Shown one piece after another: positions 34,672 through 45,180 of a DNA stretch of 64,000 nt (position 1 is its first letter; the number at the start of each line of letters is the position of its first letter). The position numbers and the translations under genes were made by a program. Source of the stretch: Carnegiea gigantea (Eukaryota > Streptophyta > Magnoliopsida > Caryophyllales > Cactaceae); assembly GCA_029747015.1 (NCBI GenBank), contig JAKOGI010001184.1, positions 186,001 through 250,000 on the forward strand. The letters run 5' to 3'. Below the pieces are notes generated by a model, which saw nothing but the letters and a program-made list of their open reading frames with translations, searched no databases and was not told the DNA's origin.

Positions 34672-35949
34672 TGATGAATGTTATATTTGCATGAATTATT
34701 TAAGTGTTTGGGAGTCATTTTTAGGGGATTAATTTGCTTAATTGCATAATTTATGCCCCTATTTTGGGCTTCCCTTATTTGAGAATTGCTTGCAAGTTTT
34801 GGCCTTATGAGCCAAAAGCATGTGATTAGAGATAATTTTAAGGCCTTGCAGATAAAAGAAAGTAGCAAAAGAGACCTAAAACCAACATGGACATACTGTG
34901 GTCATTACCGTGGTTGAGTAGGTTCCAGAAAAAACCAGCATGAGGAACAAGAGAGAATGACCAAGGTAGAGGCCACCACGGCTTGGCCATGGTGGTGGCC
35001 ATGGTTTATGGGGCCCCCCACGGTCATTCTTTGGTCATCCTTCCCTCTGAGCCATCGTGTTTTCATTACGGTTGTTCGACTTCTAGGCTTTTTGATGCTT
35101 GGTTAATGCATCTTCCATGATAAAAGCCTTTTTCTGGCATCATTACTTATCCCATTTCAATATAATCAACCATATAGTTAGGATTTATACTTCATTAGAG
35201 AGAGTTGAGAGTAGGTTGAAGGTGAAGATTTGTAAGGATTCCAGGTCGGTTTTGCATCTACCAATACAAGGATGCATTGACTAAGCAATTTCTCTCCCTT
35301 GTGTTCTATTTTCTCTTTAGAATTTTGTGTGTATTTAGATTAGTGTTGATTTTCTATTAAGTTTTGAATTTTTAATCTTGGAATTGAGTTGAATTCCGGT
35401 AATTGAATCAATTCTTATCTTATTTTAGATGTACTTTGGATTTGTTGGGTATTAAATCAGGGAAACTTGATTGATTTCTTGCTTGATTTAGACATTTAGT
35501 GATGTATTCAAAGATGAACTGGATGTTGAAAAGTAAATTTGAGTCAAGTGTGTGTTATCTTGAAAAGGACTCCTTGTTTAAGAAACCCCTAAAACTGATA
35601 ATCACGCTCTTAATGATCTTAGATTAGTGAAAACCCTTGAGAAACGATAGTTGATTAGATTTAAGAATTTCATTCCACCTTAAAAGAGGTGTTTGATAAT
35701 TCAATTATTGGTTTTCAAATTTGCCATGTAAATAAGAGATCCCTAATTAATTCTTGAGTAGGAAAATTGCTTGGTTTGGTTAAGTTCCTTGATTGTTCAT
35801 CTTTTAGTTTCAATGTGTAGTATGGTTCAATTTCATTCTGAAATTTTGATTCCCTTAACCAATCTTGAGTGAACGTAGTTCGATAGCTTGGTCTACCCCC
35901 TGTGGGAGATGACCTTGATTTGGTACAATTCCATCCTACGCTCGTATCA
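34672..35949 (+). repeat. Element C: 3' LTR with polypurine tract
   Basis: The stretch GCAAAAGTTCAGGCATGAGGGAG (34649-34671) has the form of an Athila-type polypurine run-in and abuts a TG..CA block of 1,278 bp that starts TGATGAATGTTATATTTGCA and ends CTACGCTCGTATCA. A CCCCCTGTGGGAGATGACCT stretch near 35896 is a recurring feature of the 3' end of such LTRs. The rest of the element upstream is missing or decayed and no second LTR is seen. A nested GC-rich dyad occupies 34954-35040. Confidence 0.7.
34954..35040. repeat. Nested inverted repeat in the element C LTR
   Basis: Outer arms AGAATGACC (34954-34962) and GGTCATTCT (35032-35040) enclose inner arms GGCCACCAC (34971-34979) and GTGGTGGCC (34992-35000). 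All are perfect 9-bp pairs. The segment is far more GC-rich than the surrounding LTR. Confidence 0.85.
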
Positions 35950-37370
35950 TCTTTTATAGGCACCTAAGACTTCAAATGCAAAATCTAAACATCACCACTA
36001 TCATTCAGACAACTCTAAAATCATGCATACAAAATCATACCTGCAAACCAAAAGTAGTCTGCTTCTAATCTATAATTTTGAACTCTTTGAAGCAAATGAT
36101 TCAATGGGAGTTGTTTTATGTTATAAATCAACTTAGAAGAGGAATATGTTGAGCACATCTCATATCATCATTTTATCACCAATTTAGCATAAACGCTAGC
36201 ATTTGTGTAGTAATTATCTACCATAAAGATCCACGGTTACTTCAAGGCATTTCCAGTGCAACAAGAAGGAAACTCTTCTCCTCGTCTCTAATTATAATTT
36301 ACAAAAAAGTAAGGTTAACTAAGGAGGTTATTCATATAAGCATACACAGTGACAAGGGAGAGACAGAGAGTACCTTAAGCAGCAGCACATTCCTCACTGG
36401 TAGCACTCACCCTATTAGCCTAACACTTGATGCCTAGTCAAATAAAATTAAATACTAACCAGAAAGTTAAACTTTTCTTATCATCAACGCGAAATCAGAA
36501 TCAAAAGGACCACAATATACAATTCATGAACACACAATGATCTATAACTCATTTCTACTAATTCATTACAAAATTGTCAAATAAGATATCCACAAAATAT
36601 GAGTGCAAATAGATAGAAGTTAACAAAAGAAGGTGATAAATAAGTAAAAAGCCCAAAAGATAGAGCAAAATCAAAAAGTCAGGCTAGGGTTTTCAAAAAA
36701 ATTGAAGTACTAAACATCAAAACATTATCTCCTATGCATATCCTCTTATAGTTATGCAAAGCTGAACCCCGTTCTCAATAAACTCAATTTCTAAGGCAAA
36801 CAAGAAAGAGATCTGAGGGTAAAATAAGAGACAGAAAGAAATGAAAAGTAACCTTTTATGGGTGAGCAATGTTTGTTCAAAAAATGTAGGAAAAAGGCAA
36901 ACTAAGAGAAGAAAGTGAGCCTTTCTCTGCCCAAAGGCTTATAAGGTGATGTAAAAACACAGTTGGCTAATTTTGTTGCCGAGACTAGAGAAAAGAGAGA
37001 AAGACGTGAGGAGAAGGGTCTGGTAAGAGGAATGAGAAGTGCATAAAATAGATACCCTACAGTGTTTTTTCTTTTTTTTATTTAAGACCTAAAGTTCCTA
37101 ATGAGTCCACCAAAATGTTGAAACAATTCACCAAAAAGTGGGGTCCTACGAGGTCATATTTTCCGACGATTCGGGCGAGGAAATTATAGATGCATGGTGG
37201 CCCATAATAAAAGGAAAGGGGTTAATCGATAAAAAAGGAGGCTTATTTTTTGTTTCCAAGGGGGAAAAATTAAACTTCATGGCCTAATCTAAGTTACTAA
37301 ATGACGACTCCAATTTTATAATCACAGTACAAAGCAAACACGCTAAAATTTATCTCGTTACCCTTATCTC
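35950..37370. other. AT-rich DNA, no gene recognised
   Basis: There is no recognisable protein or repeat. The stretch at about 36370-36440 has a less biased composition on the minus strand but no extended frame. Its limits are the end of the element C LTR and the start of the element D gag fragment. Confidence 0.45.
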
Positions 37371-37399
37371 TATTTTTTGTTCTCCAAATCCTCTTACCT

Positions 37400-38150
37400 T
37401 ATAGTGAAATGGTCTAATCTTTGGGTCATTATATCTACTTTTGTCGAAAGCAATGTAAAAGAATCAGTGTCTGACTCACCTCCCACCTTCCTGGATTGTT
37501 ATCTGTCACTAGATAGACTATTGATAGTTGTTAAGGGCATTTCTCAATCAAATTATAGGCCTGATCTTTCATCTTGTTTATTAAAATACAACCCGCTGCC
37601 ACATTAATGGTGGACCTTGCAGGCTGAGTTACTCCTTTGTGGAAAGTTTGTACAATCATCTATTTTGGAATTGCTAGTGGGGGTTAAAAACACAGTAGTT
37701 CCTTAAAACGCTCCTAAGCTCATATAGTATCTCATCTTCTTGTTAAGCAAAGGTTGTGATTCGGCTCCTGAAACTTATCATTTTCCTTAGATGAAAGTAC
37801 TTGTCTTTATGAGCTTGTCCCATGTAGTAATTAACTTTGACGGTAATAAATGCAGCTATGTCATTGACTTACCTTATGCTGAAAATGGAAAAAATGAAGG
37901 CAGATGGCATCATTGGAGACTCCATTATTAAGTATCGCACACCTCTAGAAAGACAAAGAGATGCATGTTAGGATCCTCCAAAACGATCCGAATTAGGATT
38001 GTTACACCATTAACATTAGTGCCACTTTGAGCTCAAATTGTGGGCCTCCACATTGGGATTGGTGAAGCATGAATTGGTGCCTGGGACCTCCCAGGTGACA
38101 AAATCTCGTAGCATCCTTCTTTGTGCTTTTTCTCCATTGGTCATCGTCGG
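37400..38150 (-). pseudogene. Element D gag fragment
   Basis: The minus strand from about 38145 reads MTNGEKAQRRMLRDFVT and EAHNLSS, equivalent to the N-terminal leader of Athila-type gag. Broken frames matching the Retrotrans_gag core follow, with FHLRKMISFRSRITTFA near 37790 and DEILYELRSVLRNY near 37720. A stretch equivalent to the region before the Pro-rich tail of element B's gag lies near 37420. More than ten stops occur. The fragment ends where the central gag would continue, so the Pro-rich tail and protease are missing. Confidence 0.75.
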
Positions 38151-38326
38151 TGTGATTTTTAAATGAATCAATTTAAGGATTGGGTTCAAATGGGATAGGA
38201 CATCATATAAAATGAAAAATGTCCTCCAAGCACAAACACAAACACAAATACTAACCAAGCAATCAAAATAAAAAACGAAAAATGCTTAGTCAATCCCATA
38301 AAGATAAACCCAATATATGACACATA

Positions 38327-38345
38327 TCCCCTAAGAATGTTGTAA
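38327..38345 (-). other. Decayed primer-binding site, element D
   Basis: TCCCCTAAGAATGTTGTAA on the + strand sits 6 bp before the LTR and aligns, with one inserted base, with the complement of the Asp-tRNA-type site. Position is the main support. Confidence 0.5.
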
Positions 38346-38351
38346 AAAAGT

Positions 38352-39492
38352 TAATCACCACTAAATGTGTGTGCGGTGCTATTAAAAGATCAAGTGTCAT
38401 TCCCTTAAAGATCATTGTAATCTATAGAGCTTTGTCTTATTAAAATGCTAAGCAAAGTCAATGTTTGAAATGCAATTAAGCTAAGCCAGCACTTGATCAC
38501 AAAAGGAGAAATTTATTAATTAGAAATATCTAGGGATTTGTTTTACCTATAATGAGTTGAATCTATAAATCAAGAATGTACCTTTCTTAGGTATTGGATG
38601 ATTCAAAGGTTTAGCAATCATATAAAATTCAGATCTTTCTTTCGAAATTAAATGAATCGCTTAAACTAATCTGAGTACCATTTCTCAAGGGATCTCATTT
38701 TTGTCCAGGTTATTGATAAAGATAATCAAATCAAGCTCTTAGCTTGTAATTGTCTCTTAATTATAAAGTGAAGTGTCCAAAACAAGATCAAGCATAAGAA
38801 TTTTAAATACTAAAGATCTAACATCATTGTTTGTATAGCAAATCCCTAAATAGAAAGAAAGTACTCAGTCATGATTAGTCTGGCAAATTCAAAAGAGTTT
38901 AAACAAAACATGAACTAAGCGAGGAAGTAAAGAGAAAGAGATGCGCATCAAATAGAGAATCCTCTAACAACCTTTCAATCTTCAAGCCCTCCAAATTGTA
39001 ATTCCTTGTATTGTCTCTTGCTCCCAAATGGAATGATGAATGGTTGAAAGTAACAGATAAAGATGATGTAAGAGGGATCGATGAAATGAGAAAGCTATCG
39101 AGCATAGCCTTAATATAGCAAAGCTCTCACATTCTTAGCTATAAACGTGGAAAAATATGAAAAGGCACAAAAGAACTAGGCCATCGCAAACCGTGAGCTC
39201 TAACCTGGAGGGAGGATCCCTAGTGGCCATTGACTCAATATTTCCAGTTGCTTCTTAGTACAATAGAAAGTGGGTAGGGACGGGGAGCATATGTGATGAA
39301 CTTTTGATAACTCACAACATAAGAAAAGTGGGTACATGCCAGGTGCAAAAGTCTTTAAACCCTGCAAAACATATGAAACACATACATGTAAGCGTAAAAC
39401 GAGAATAGGTGTGCAAATCAAACCCTAAAGCATATAATCCCTTAAGAATTGCTAATATTACTCCAAAATAATACATTTTTAAGCACTTATTG
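38352..39492 (-). repeat. Element D 5' LTR
   Basis: It resembles element B's 5' LTR at both ends: TTAATCACCACTAAATG next to the primer site and AAAGCATATAATCCC..AAGCACTTAT at the far end. The terminal dinucleotides have decayed. The length of about 1.14 kb is slightly shorter than B's. Confidence 0.72.
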
Positions 39493-40320
39493 GTATTTTT
39501 CGTGAATTAGGCTATTTAGCTTTGGATCTAACAAAAAGAAGTTTTTGTGACCTTTTATTAGCAATTGATCCTGAATAAAATTTAAATGTACAAGCAAACG
39601 ATAAATTTTGGTGGTCACTTTATTATGATCATATTTTTCTTTTATGTACAAAAGTAGTAGCATAAAGCACACAAACATGAAGTTTCAAATAAGAATATGC
39701 TAAGGAAGACATGAACTAAAGAAAACGGTAAAGAAAATGTATTCTTATTAGTTTATGGCTTTAAGGGATCCAAGTAGAGGAGCAAAGTAATGGTTCTTAG
39801 CTTCAACACCCATATGCTAGGGTGTGATGAGGCTAGTCCTTTTTCAAAATAAGAATCCTTTCGGCAATGTTTTGAGTGAATAACTTCATAGAGTTTTGTT
39901 ACTACTATGTCTAAAAAGGGGTTTTGCATAAGGGAAAAGTTAGGTGGAGTTTCGCTTGAGTTTCATCAGATTTTTGGTTGAGTCATAAGAATTAAGGCAT
40001 CCTAGAGAGAACAGAGTCGAGTTTCTAGTAGATAAAGGTCTTTATGAGAAGAGAACAGAGTATATTTTGCTACGTGGTGAGAGTGTATTAACATAAGGGG
40101 TTCATACCTCTATTTATAGGCTTGCCAAGGTGACCCTGCTAATTAAGAAATAATCTAAGAACATTTATCAAATACTTTTCACTGTCAAATATTACCAAGC
40201 GGCCTACAATGAGACCTAATGACAGCGGCAAGTGGCAGAAACTGTCATTGGGCTCCAATGACAGTGTTAATCATGTCGTCGATACATGCTTCTACTTTAA
40301 GTGAATTGTTTATGAAATTT
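39493..40320 (-). other. LTR-like promoter region of unknown element
   Basis: There is no ORF. The minus strand has a TATA box, CTATAAATAG (complement at 40110-40119), and the stretch upstream of the hairpin at 40241 has LTR-like texture. It may be the LTR of an element truncated here, but I could not find its second copy. Confidence 0.35.
40241..40265. repeat. Perfect 11-bp hairpin, 3-nt loop
   Basis: ACTGTCATTGG (40241-40251) pairs with CCAATGACAGT (40255-40265) around GCT. A further partial copy, CCTAATGACAG, lies just upstream at about 40215. In RNA this would be a stable stem. No T run follows, so it is not a terminator. Confidence 0.9.
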
Positions 40321-40329
40321 GTATCTTGA

Positions 40330-40425
40330 GGAAAATGCTAACCCAATGGTTAGAATCTCTATCGCTCACGCATAAAGTCTCAGGTACAAGCCCCCTATGC
40401 TAGCCAATCGCTCAAATCTAAAGCC
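40330..40425 (+). other. tRNA-like module, possible SINE fragment
   Basis: TAACCCAATGGTTAGA (40345) resembles a pol III A box and GGTACAAGCCCCC (about 40383) a B box (GGTTCRANNCC). Their spacing of about 38 bp is usual for tRNA-derived SINEs. Anticodon and acceptor stems do not fold properly, so it is not a tRNA gene. No poly-A tail or target duplication was recognised. Confidence 0.45.
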
Positions 40426-40564
40426 TTTAACCTTTTTGTAACAATTATTTTTGGAACCTTTGGGTTTCAAATGCTTTTTAAAAATTTTAGGAATTATTAT
40501 ATAACAAGAAGCCATTTCATTTGCAGATTGAGAATTACGTGTCAATGAATTGTTTTTATATTAC

Positions 40565-42530
40565 CCTAAACAGGTTAGGTAACTGTCATCACCGGGCATG
40601 ATGCTAGCCCAAGAAAATGAAGGAAAAGAAGACGTCATATAGTAGTTAAGTATGAAATTCCTTGATCATGAAGTTGGTATACCCAAATTGAAAAGATCTG
40701 TCTAGCCCCTATACGTTTTGCCCCTAAAAAAAAAAAAAAAACCCAAGTGCACTACATGCTCAATAGCAAAGTCAAGGTCATAGCAAAAGTGGATCTGTTG
40801 AAACATCCTATGTTACAACCCACTCTACATGGAAGTATTTCGCAATGGATGGTATAACTTAGAGTTCCAATCCCAAAGTTTGTAGAAGGAAAAGCAGTAT
40901 TGAATTTTCATGGTGAGCATCGCATTAGCCAACAGGAAAAAAATCATGATCTTCCCGATGAAGATATCCTTTTAGTCAAAGATAAAACTTAGAAAATATA
41001 TTTTGACGGTGCACCTAACCATAAGGGTTATGGGGTTGGCATCCTAATAGTATCACCATAAGGGCCGCTTATCCTAATATGCACTAAGTTAGATTTTAGG
41101 GTAACCAATCATGTGGTCGAACCTAAGGTGTATATTATAAGAATGCAACCTGCCTGAGCTCTTTAGATTAAAACTATCTACGTATATAGGGACTCGAGCT
41201 TGATTATAAATTATATCACTATACAGTGCAAACTGAAAAATGAGAATTTGACACTTCAAGCTCAATTCAAATAAATAACAACCCATTTCGTTAAAATTAA
41301 GGCTCATCTACCTCCCACTGGAGAAAAACCAATTTTGAAACACATTGGCAAAGTCGGCATGGATGATTGTCATACGAGATAAAGAATTCAAAATAACTAT
41401 TACAATAGATGGAAAAGGCAAGCCAGCTTATTGTTTGGAAATAAGGGAAGATGAAGAAACATCCTTGAGGTATATAGACATCCAAAATTACCAATAATAA
41501 AGGGAGTATCCTCTTGGTTCCTCAAAATAAGCCCAAAGACAACTTTACTGTTAACCCCAAAATTCATAAAGAATAATGACATACACCATAAGAAGTGCTA
41601 AAACTCCTTATGATTGTAGTGTACACCAGAATGAGCATTTGTTGTCTAAAAAGATACAAATCCAAGGCTACTATTGGAGCAAGATAGAGCAGCATCACTT
41701 TCAATTCACTTAGAAATTTAAAAAATGGCAGAAGTAATCCCCTAACCTAAAACATCCCTCCATCACAGTGGTACACCCTTACCTCACCATGATCATTCTC
41801 TATATGAGGAATTAATATAATAGGTTAGATCGCACCCAAGGAGGCTAGTGGTCGTAAAGCATCTTGGTGGCCATTGATTATTTCACCAAATGGGTGGAAG
41901 CACCATCATATGCCACTCTCACTTCTAAATAGGTTGCATGCTTTATAACAACCAACATCATTTATCATTATTCAGTACTGCATGAACTCCTAAGCAATCA
42001 TGGGTCTCATTCTAATAATGAAATGACAAATTTCTTGAGTGGTGCAAGATATAATATTACACTGCCTATAGACTATAAAGAAAACAAAGTTGTAGATGTT
42101 CCCTGTAAAAACATTAAGAACATCTTAAGCAATATGATAGAAAATTACAAAGATTGGTAAAAAAAGATTCGTTCACTTCATAGATATACTGGACAATCAT
42201 AAGATTGTCTATATGAGCAACAATATTTAGAACAGAAGTGGTGCTCTTAGTAGAAATAAAACTTCCAACATTATTGGTACCCTTGATGGGCAAATATCTA
42301 AGGTTAATTGAATACAAGTGCGACATAAAAAATTAGTAGTTATTGATGAAAACAGGTTGCAAGCATTGCATCATCTATGCAAGTACCAACAGAGAATAGA
42401 AAGGGCTTTTAACCCAAAAGTGTACCCCCAAAAGATCAGGTTGGGTGACACAATGGTGAAAGCCATTCAAATGCCAATCATGGATTCACAAGGAAAATTT
42501 AGGACTCATTACATAAAATAAATCCTCTTA
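40565..42530 (+). pseudogene. Element E: Tat-like RT/RNase H-integrase remnant
   Basis: This is the C-terminal half of a gypsy pol in broken frames. The end of the RT and its first RNase H start near 40600 (MLAQENEGKEDVI, then a FLDHE stretch). A second RNase H module follows at about 41000 (YFDGAPNHKGYGVGILIVSP), a duplication typical of Tat/Ogre elements. Integrase core sequence lies near 41870-42060 (FTKWVEA, then NHGSHSNNEMTNFL) and the integrase C-terminus at 42318-42521 (NRLQALHHLCKYQQRIERAF, then a basic GD-rich stretch). At the second catalytic position, where the family has T-D-N-G, this copy reads S-N-H-G. Upstream RT, PR and gag are absent; a 16-base A run at 40726-40741 lies inside the first RNase H. 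Confidence 0.78.
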
Positions 42531-44630
42531 GGAGAGGTTGTGAAGCAAACAGATATAGACGTTTGTGAATTTTTATAGCTCACCTTTTTGTACCAATTAA
42601 AGAAGTTTTGCTTCTAATGAAGCCAAAGAGAAAGAAGGCAATAGGCATGATTGGATGAGGCAAGAATCATGCTACTGCTGGACATTGGTAGCACAAAATG
42701 CCCATAGCTGGATATAGATGACATAAGAAAGCTTGTCACTAGAGCCTAGTAGCACGAGGGGCTTGTAGTCAAGGTCCAATGGCACACCAACAAACCGCTT
42801 AGCCCCCAGCCAGTCCAACCAATGTTGTTCTATCAAACAAGAAGAAAAAATAATGGTCACCCATACAAGAGGAAAGAAGATATGACCTTGAACCCAATTT
42901 GAGGGATTAGCCCATCCAACATCATAAAAAGGAAAAACAAAGGTAACAACAAAAAACCAAAACAAAAGCCAAAGTGCTTAAGAATAATAATAGTAATAGT
43001 TCATTATCAAGTATCAATTCTAGGGGGATAAAATTAAAAAATAAACATAATGCCCAAAACGTAGGGGCTTATTACATCTTGTAAGATCTCAAAGGAGGAT
43101 CATTCTTCCTCTCCCTTAGGGGTAGAATGATAGGTCTCTTCTTCATCGATGCTATTCTACACCATGTTGTTCACTTGGGCAGCCTACTTCTGTTAACATT
43201 TGCCCAAAACGTAGGTCTTTGTTTCAATAGGAGGCAATACATGATTCAGATGCTCCATGAGCCATATCTACAAAGTAAAAATTCGATTATTAGAAAATGG
43301 CATGAAAAAATTTTAAAAATAATGGAGTAAAGTGCTTAAAGTAATAAGGCACTTAACACCATGGAAATAGGGGACTTCTCCAAAAGTAATTATCCTACAA
43401 AACTTGCCAAGCATGCCACACCCTAATTACAACAAAAAAGGTAGCGATGTAATAAGTAGATGATGTAGGCCCATTGGGCCTCAACACTAATTTACTCTCC
43501 CTAACTATCAAGCATGAAATCGCTTGCCACCCTAGAAAGGTCAGTAGTTTTACCATAAGAGATCCTATCGATATCTTCTAACGATAATCTAAAATTCGAA
43601 TGTAAGTCTTCTGTGTGGGAGTCCTTAAGCTAATGGACAATGGGTTGTCAATTACCTTTAGGGAAGCCCAAAATGTCTTCAACTTCTTTGACCATGTGCA
43701 AATATACCTAGTAGGAAAATGGAAGATGTAAAGGTTTCTAAACCACTTGCATTGTGTTGCCTTCAATAGCTCGTCATCTATCTTCACTTGTTTGAGTGAG
43801 TGGAAAACATTCAACCCATAAGGTTCTCAAATGTTAAAGTGAGTCTTAATTAGGTTGCAGCCGCAAGAGTCAAAAAGTGTCAAAATAAGCCATGAGGACT
43901 TTAGGAGAAGCCTAGGGAACTTTGGAGCTCAAAGGGATGGGAAGACAATGCAGAAAACACCCGAAGATGTTCAAGAATTAAAAAGCATCAAAGCAAAAAT
44001 AGTACAGGACTCGGTGAGATAATCCTACAACCACTAAGAATCGTGACATGATTTAGGGGCCAAGGGCAGTTGCTAGGCCCGAATCCCTGCTGCTCTAGAT
44101 ATTAACTGAGAAGATCATATTTCCTTTTCTCTATTAACCGTAATATCACAAAATATTTCATTCATAAACCCAAATTGCCATCCATAATTCTTATTCAAGA
44201 AATAGAATTATAATTCCCGTTTATTAACTCATTTGAATTTCCCTCCAAAATAATACCTTTTTTTTGGTAAATAATTCTCACATCAAAAACTTAGTGGGAG
44301 AATACTCATAAATTTTCTTTGCAAATTCTCTACTTTTTTTCTTTATTCTTTTTATGGAACTTTTTTTAAAATTTTGGAGAGTCTTAATTGGTCTACTCTG
44401 CCTCACACGGAATGCTAGTGCTTCAATATCAAGTATCCTAACTAAGAATAGTCAAAGCATAGTGCTCTCATTTTGAACTCAATCATGAAGATGTAAAAAC
44501 CAAAAAGAGAGTAATGGGAAAATGATCATAATCAAAAAGTGAGCAAACAAAAATAAATAAATGCATCATCCAAAGGCTAATTGTTCCATTATCTAAGCAA
44601 AATATCCAAAATAAGAGCATTCCTTGTTAT
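42531..44630. other. Downstream of element E, no gene recognised
   Basis: It is probably non-coding sequence of element E or neighbours. TGCCCAAAACGTAGG occurs twice (about 43048 and 43200). T-rich sequence at 44250-44370 resembles LTR interior, but I could not pair it with a second copy. Confidence 0.4.
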
Positions 44631-45180
44631 TCCGCACCCTCGTCCTCATCCTAGGGAAGTTCTTCGGTAATTTGGAACATGCATGGTATAAGAAATTCAG
44701 AGGAACTAGCAAATTCCATGGGGGTTAGAACTCGAATGCAATCTGTTAAGAACCACCCGTTCATGAGTGCTACGGTACCTCAAACTATCCAAGAAATGGT
44801 AAATGGCCAGCCCATGCAAGAACCTTATGTCATAGCTCAGATAGTCACCGGAGCTCAACCTCGTTGGATGCTGCGAGAAGTAGCTTTCCTACTCAGCATC
44901 CGCTGAAAGAAGGCACCCATGACCCAAGAAGGAGTTAACCCCTATTACCATGCTATAAAAAGGGCCTCACGCTGTTGCCTTACTTTTAAAGAAGTAGGTG
45001 CCACCCTAAGGGATGAAAGCGTCCTAGTAGAATCACCAATGTCTTCGGAGTAGAAATAAAGCTCGTTCCTTCTATGAAAATCATTGAGAATGATGTGTTC
45101 CGAAAGTAGGGGAAGCAACCAATGAAATTGCTGAGAAGCACCTTCCAACATACCTTGGATTAGCCAATAAAAAGTGCTTG
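44631..45180 (+). other. Possible decayed coding stretch, unknown
   Basis: The plus frame 44679-44906 (ending VTGAQPRWMLREVAFLLSIR) has protein-like composition and, after a stop, the same strand continues with plausible residues (PMTQEGVNPYYHAIKRAS) to about 45000. I recognise no domain. It may be part of a retroelement gag or ORF1. It could equally be chance. Confidence 0.25.

Larger units (their letters stand above)
37377..39492 (-). mobile_element. Element D: 5' part of a B-like Athila-type element
   Basis: On the minus strand this holds a 5' LTR (39492-38352), a decayed primer site (38345-38327) and gag down to about 37377, where similarity to element B stops. LTR and gag both resemble element B's, but the LTR is clearly diverged, so it is a related family or an old copy. 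The downstream part and 3' LTR are absent from the window, so it is truncated or was disrupted. Confidence 0.75.

Noticed and set aside
36300..36450. Exon of a host gene on the minus strand
   Set aside because: The stretch has a possible splice-site-like GTAC and exon-like composition, but no extended frame or recognisable protein.
40330..40425. Functional tRNA gene
   Set aside because: The A and B boxes are approximate and no acceptor or anticodon stem can be paired.
41297..41582. Minus-strand frames of 60-65 codons
   Set aside because: They are antisense to the RNase H-integrase linker of element E.
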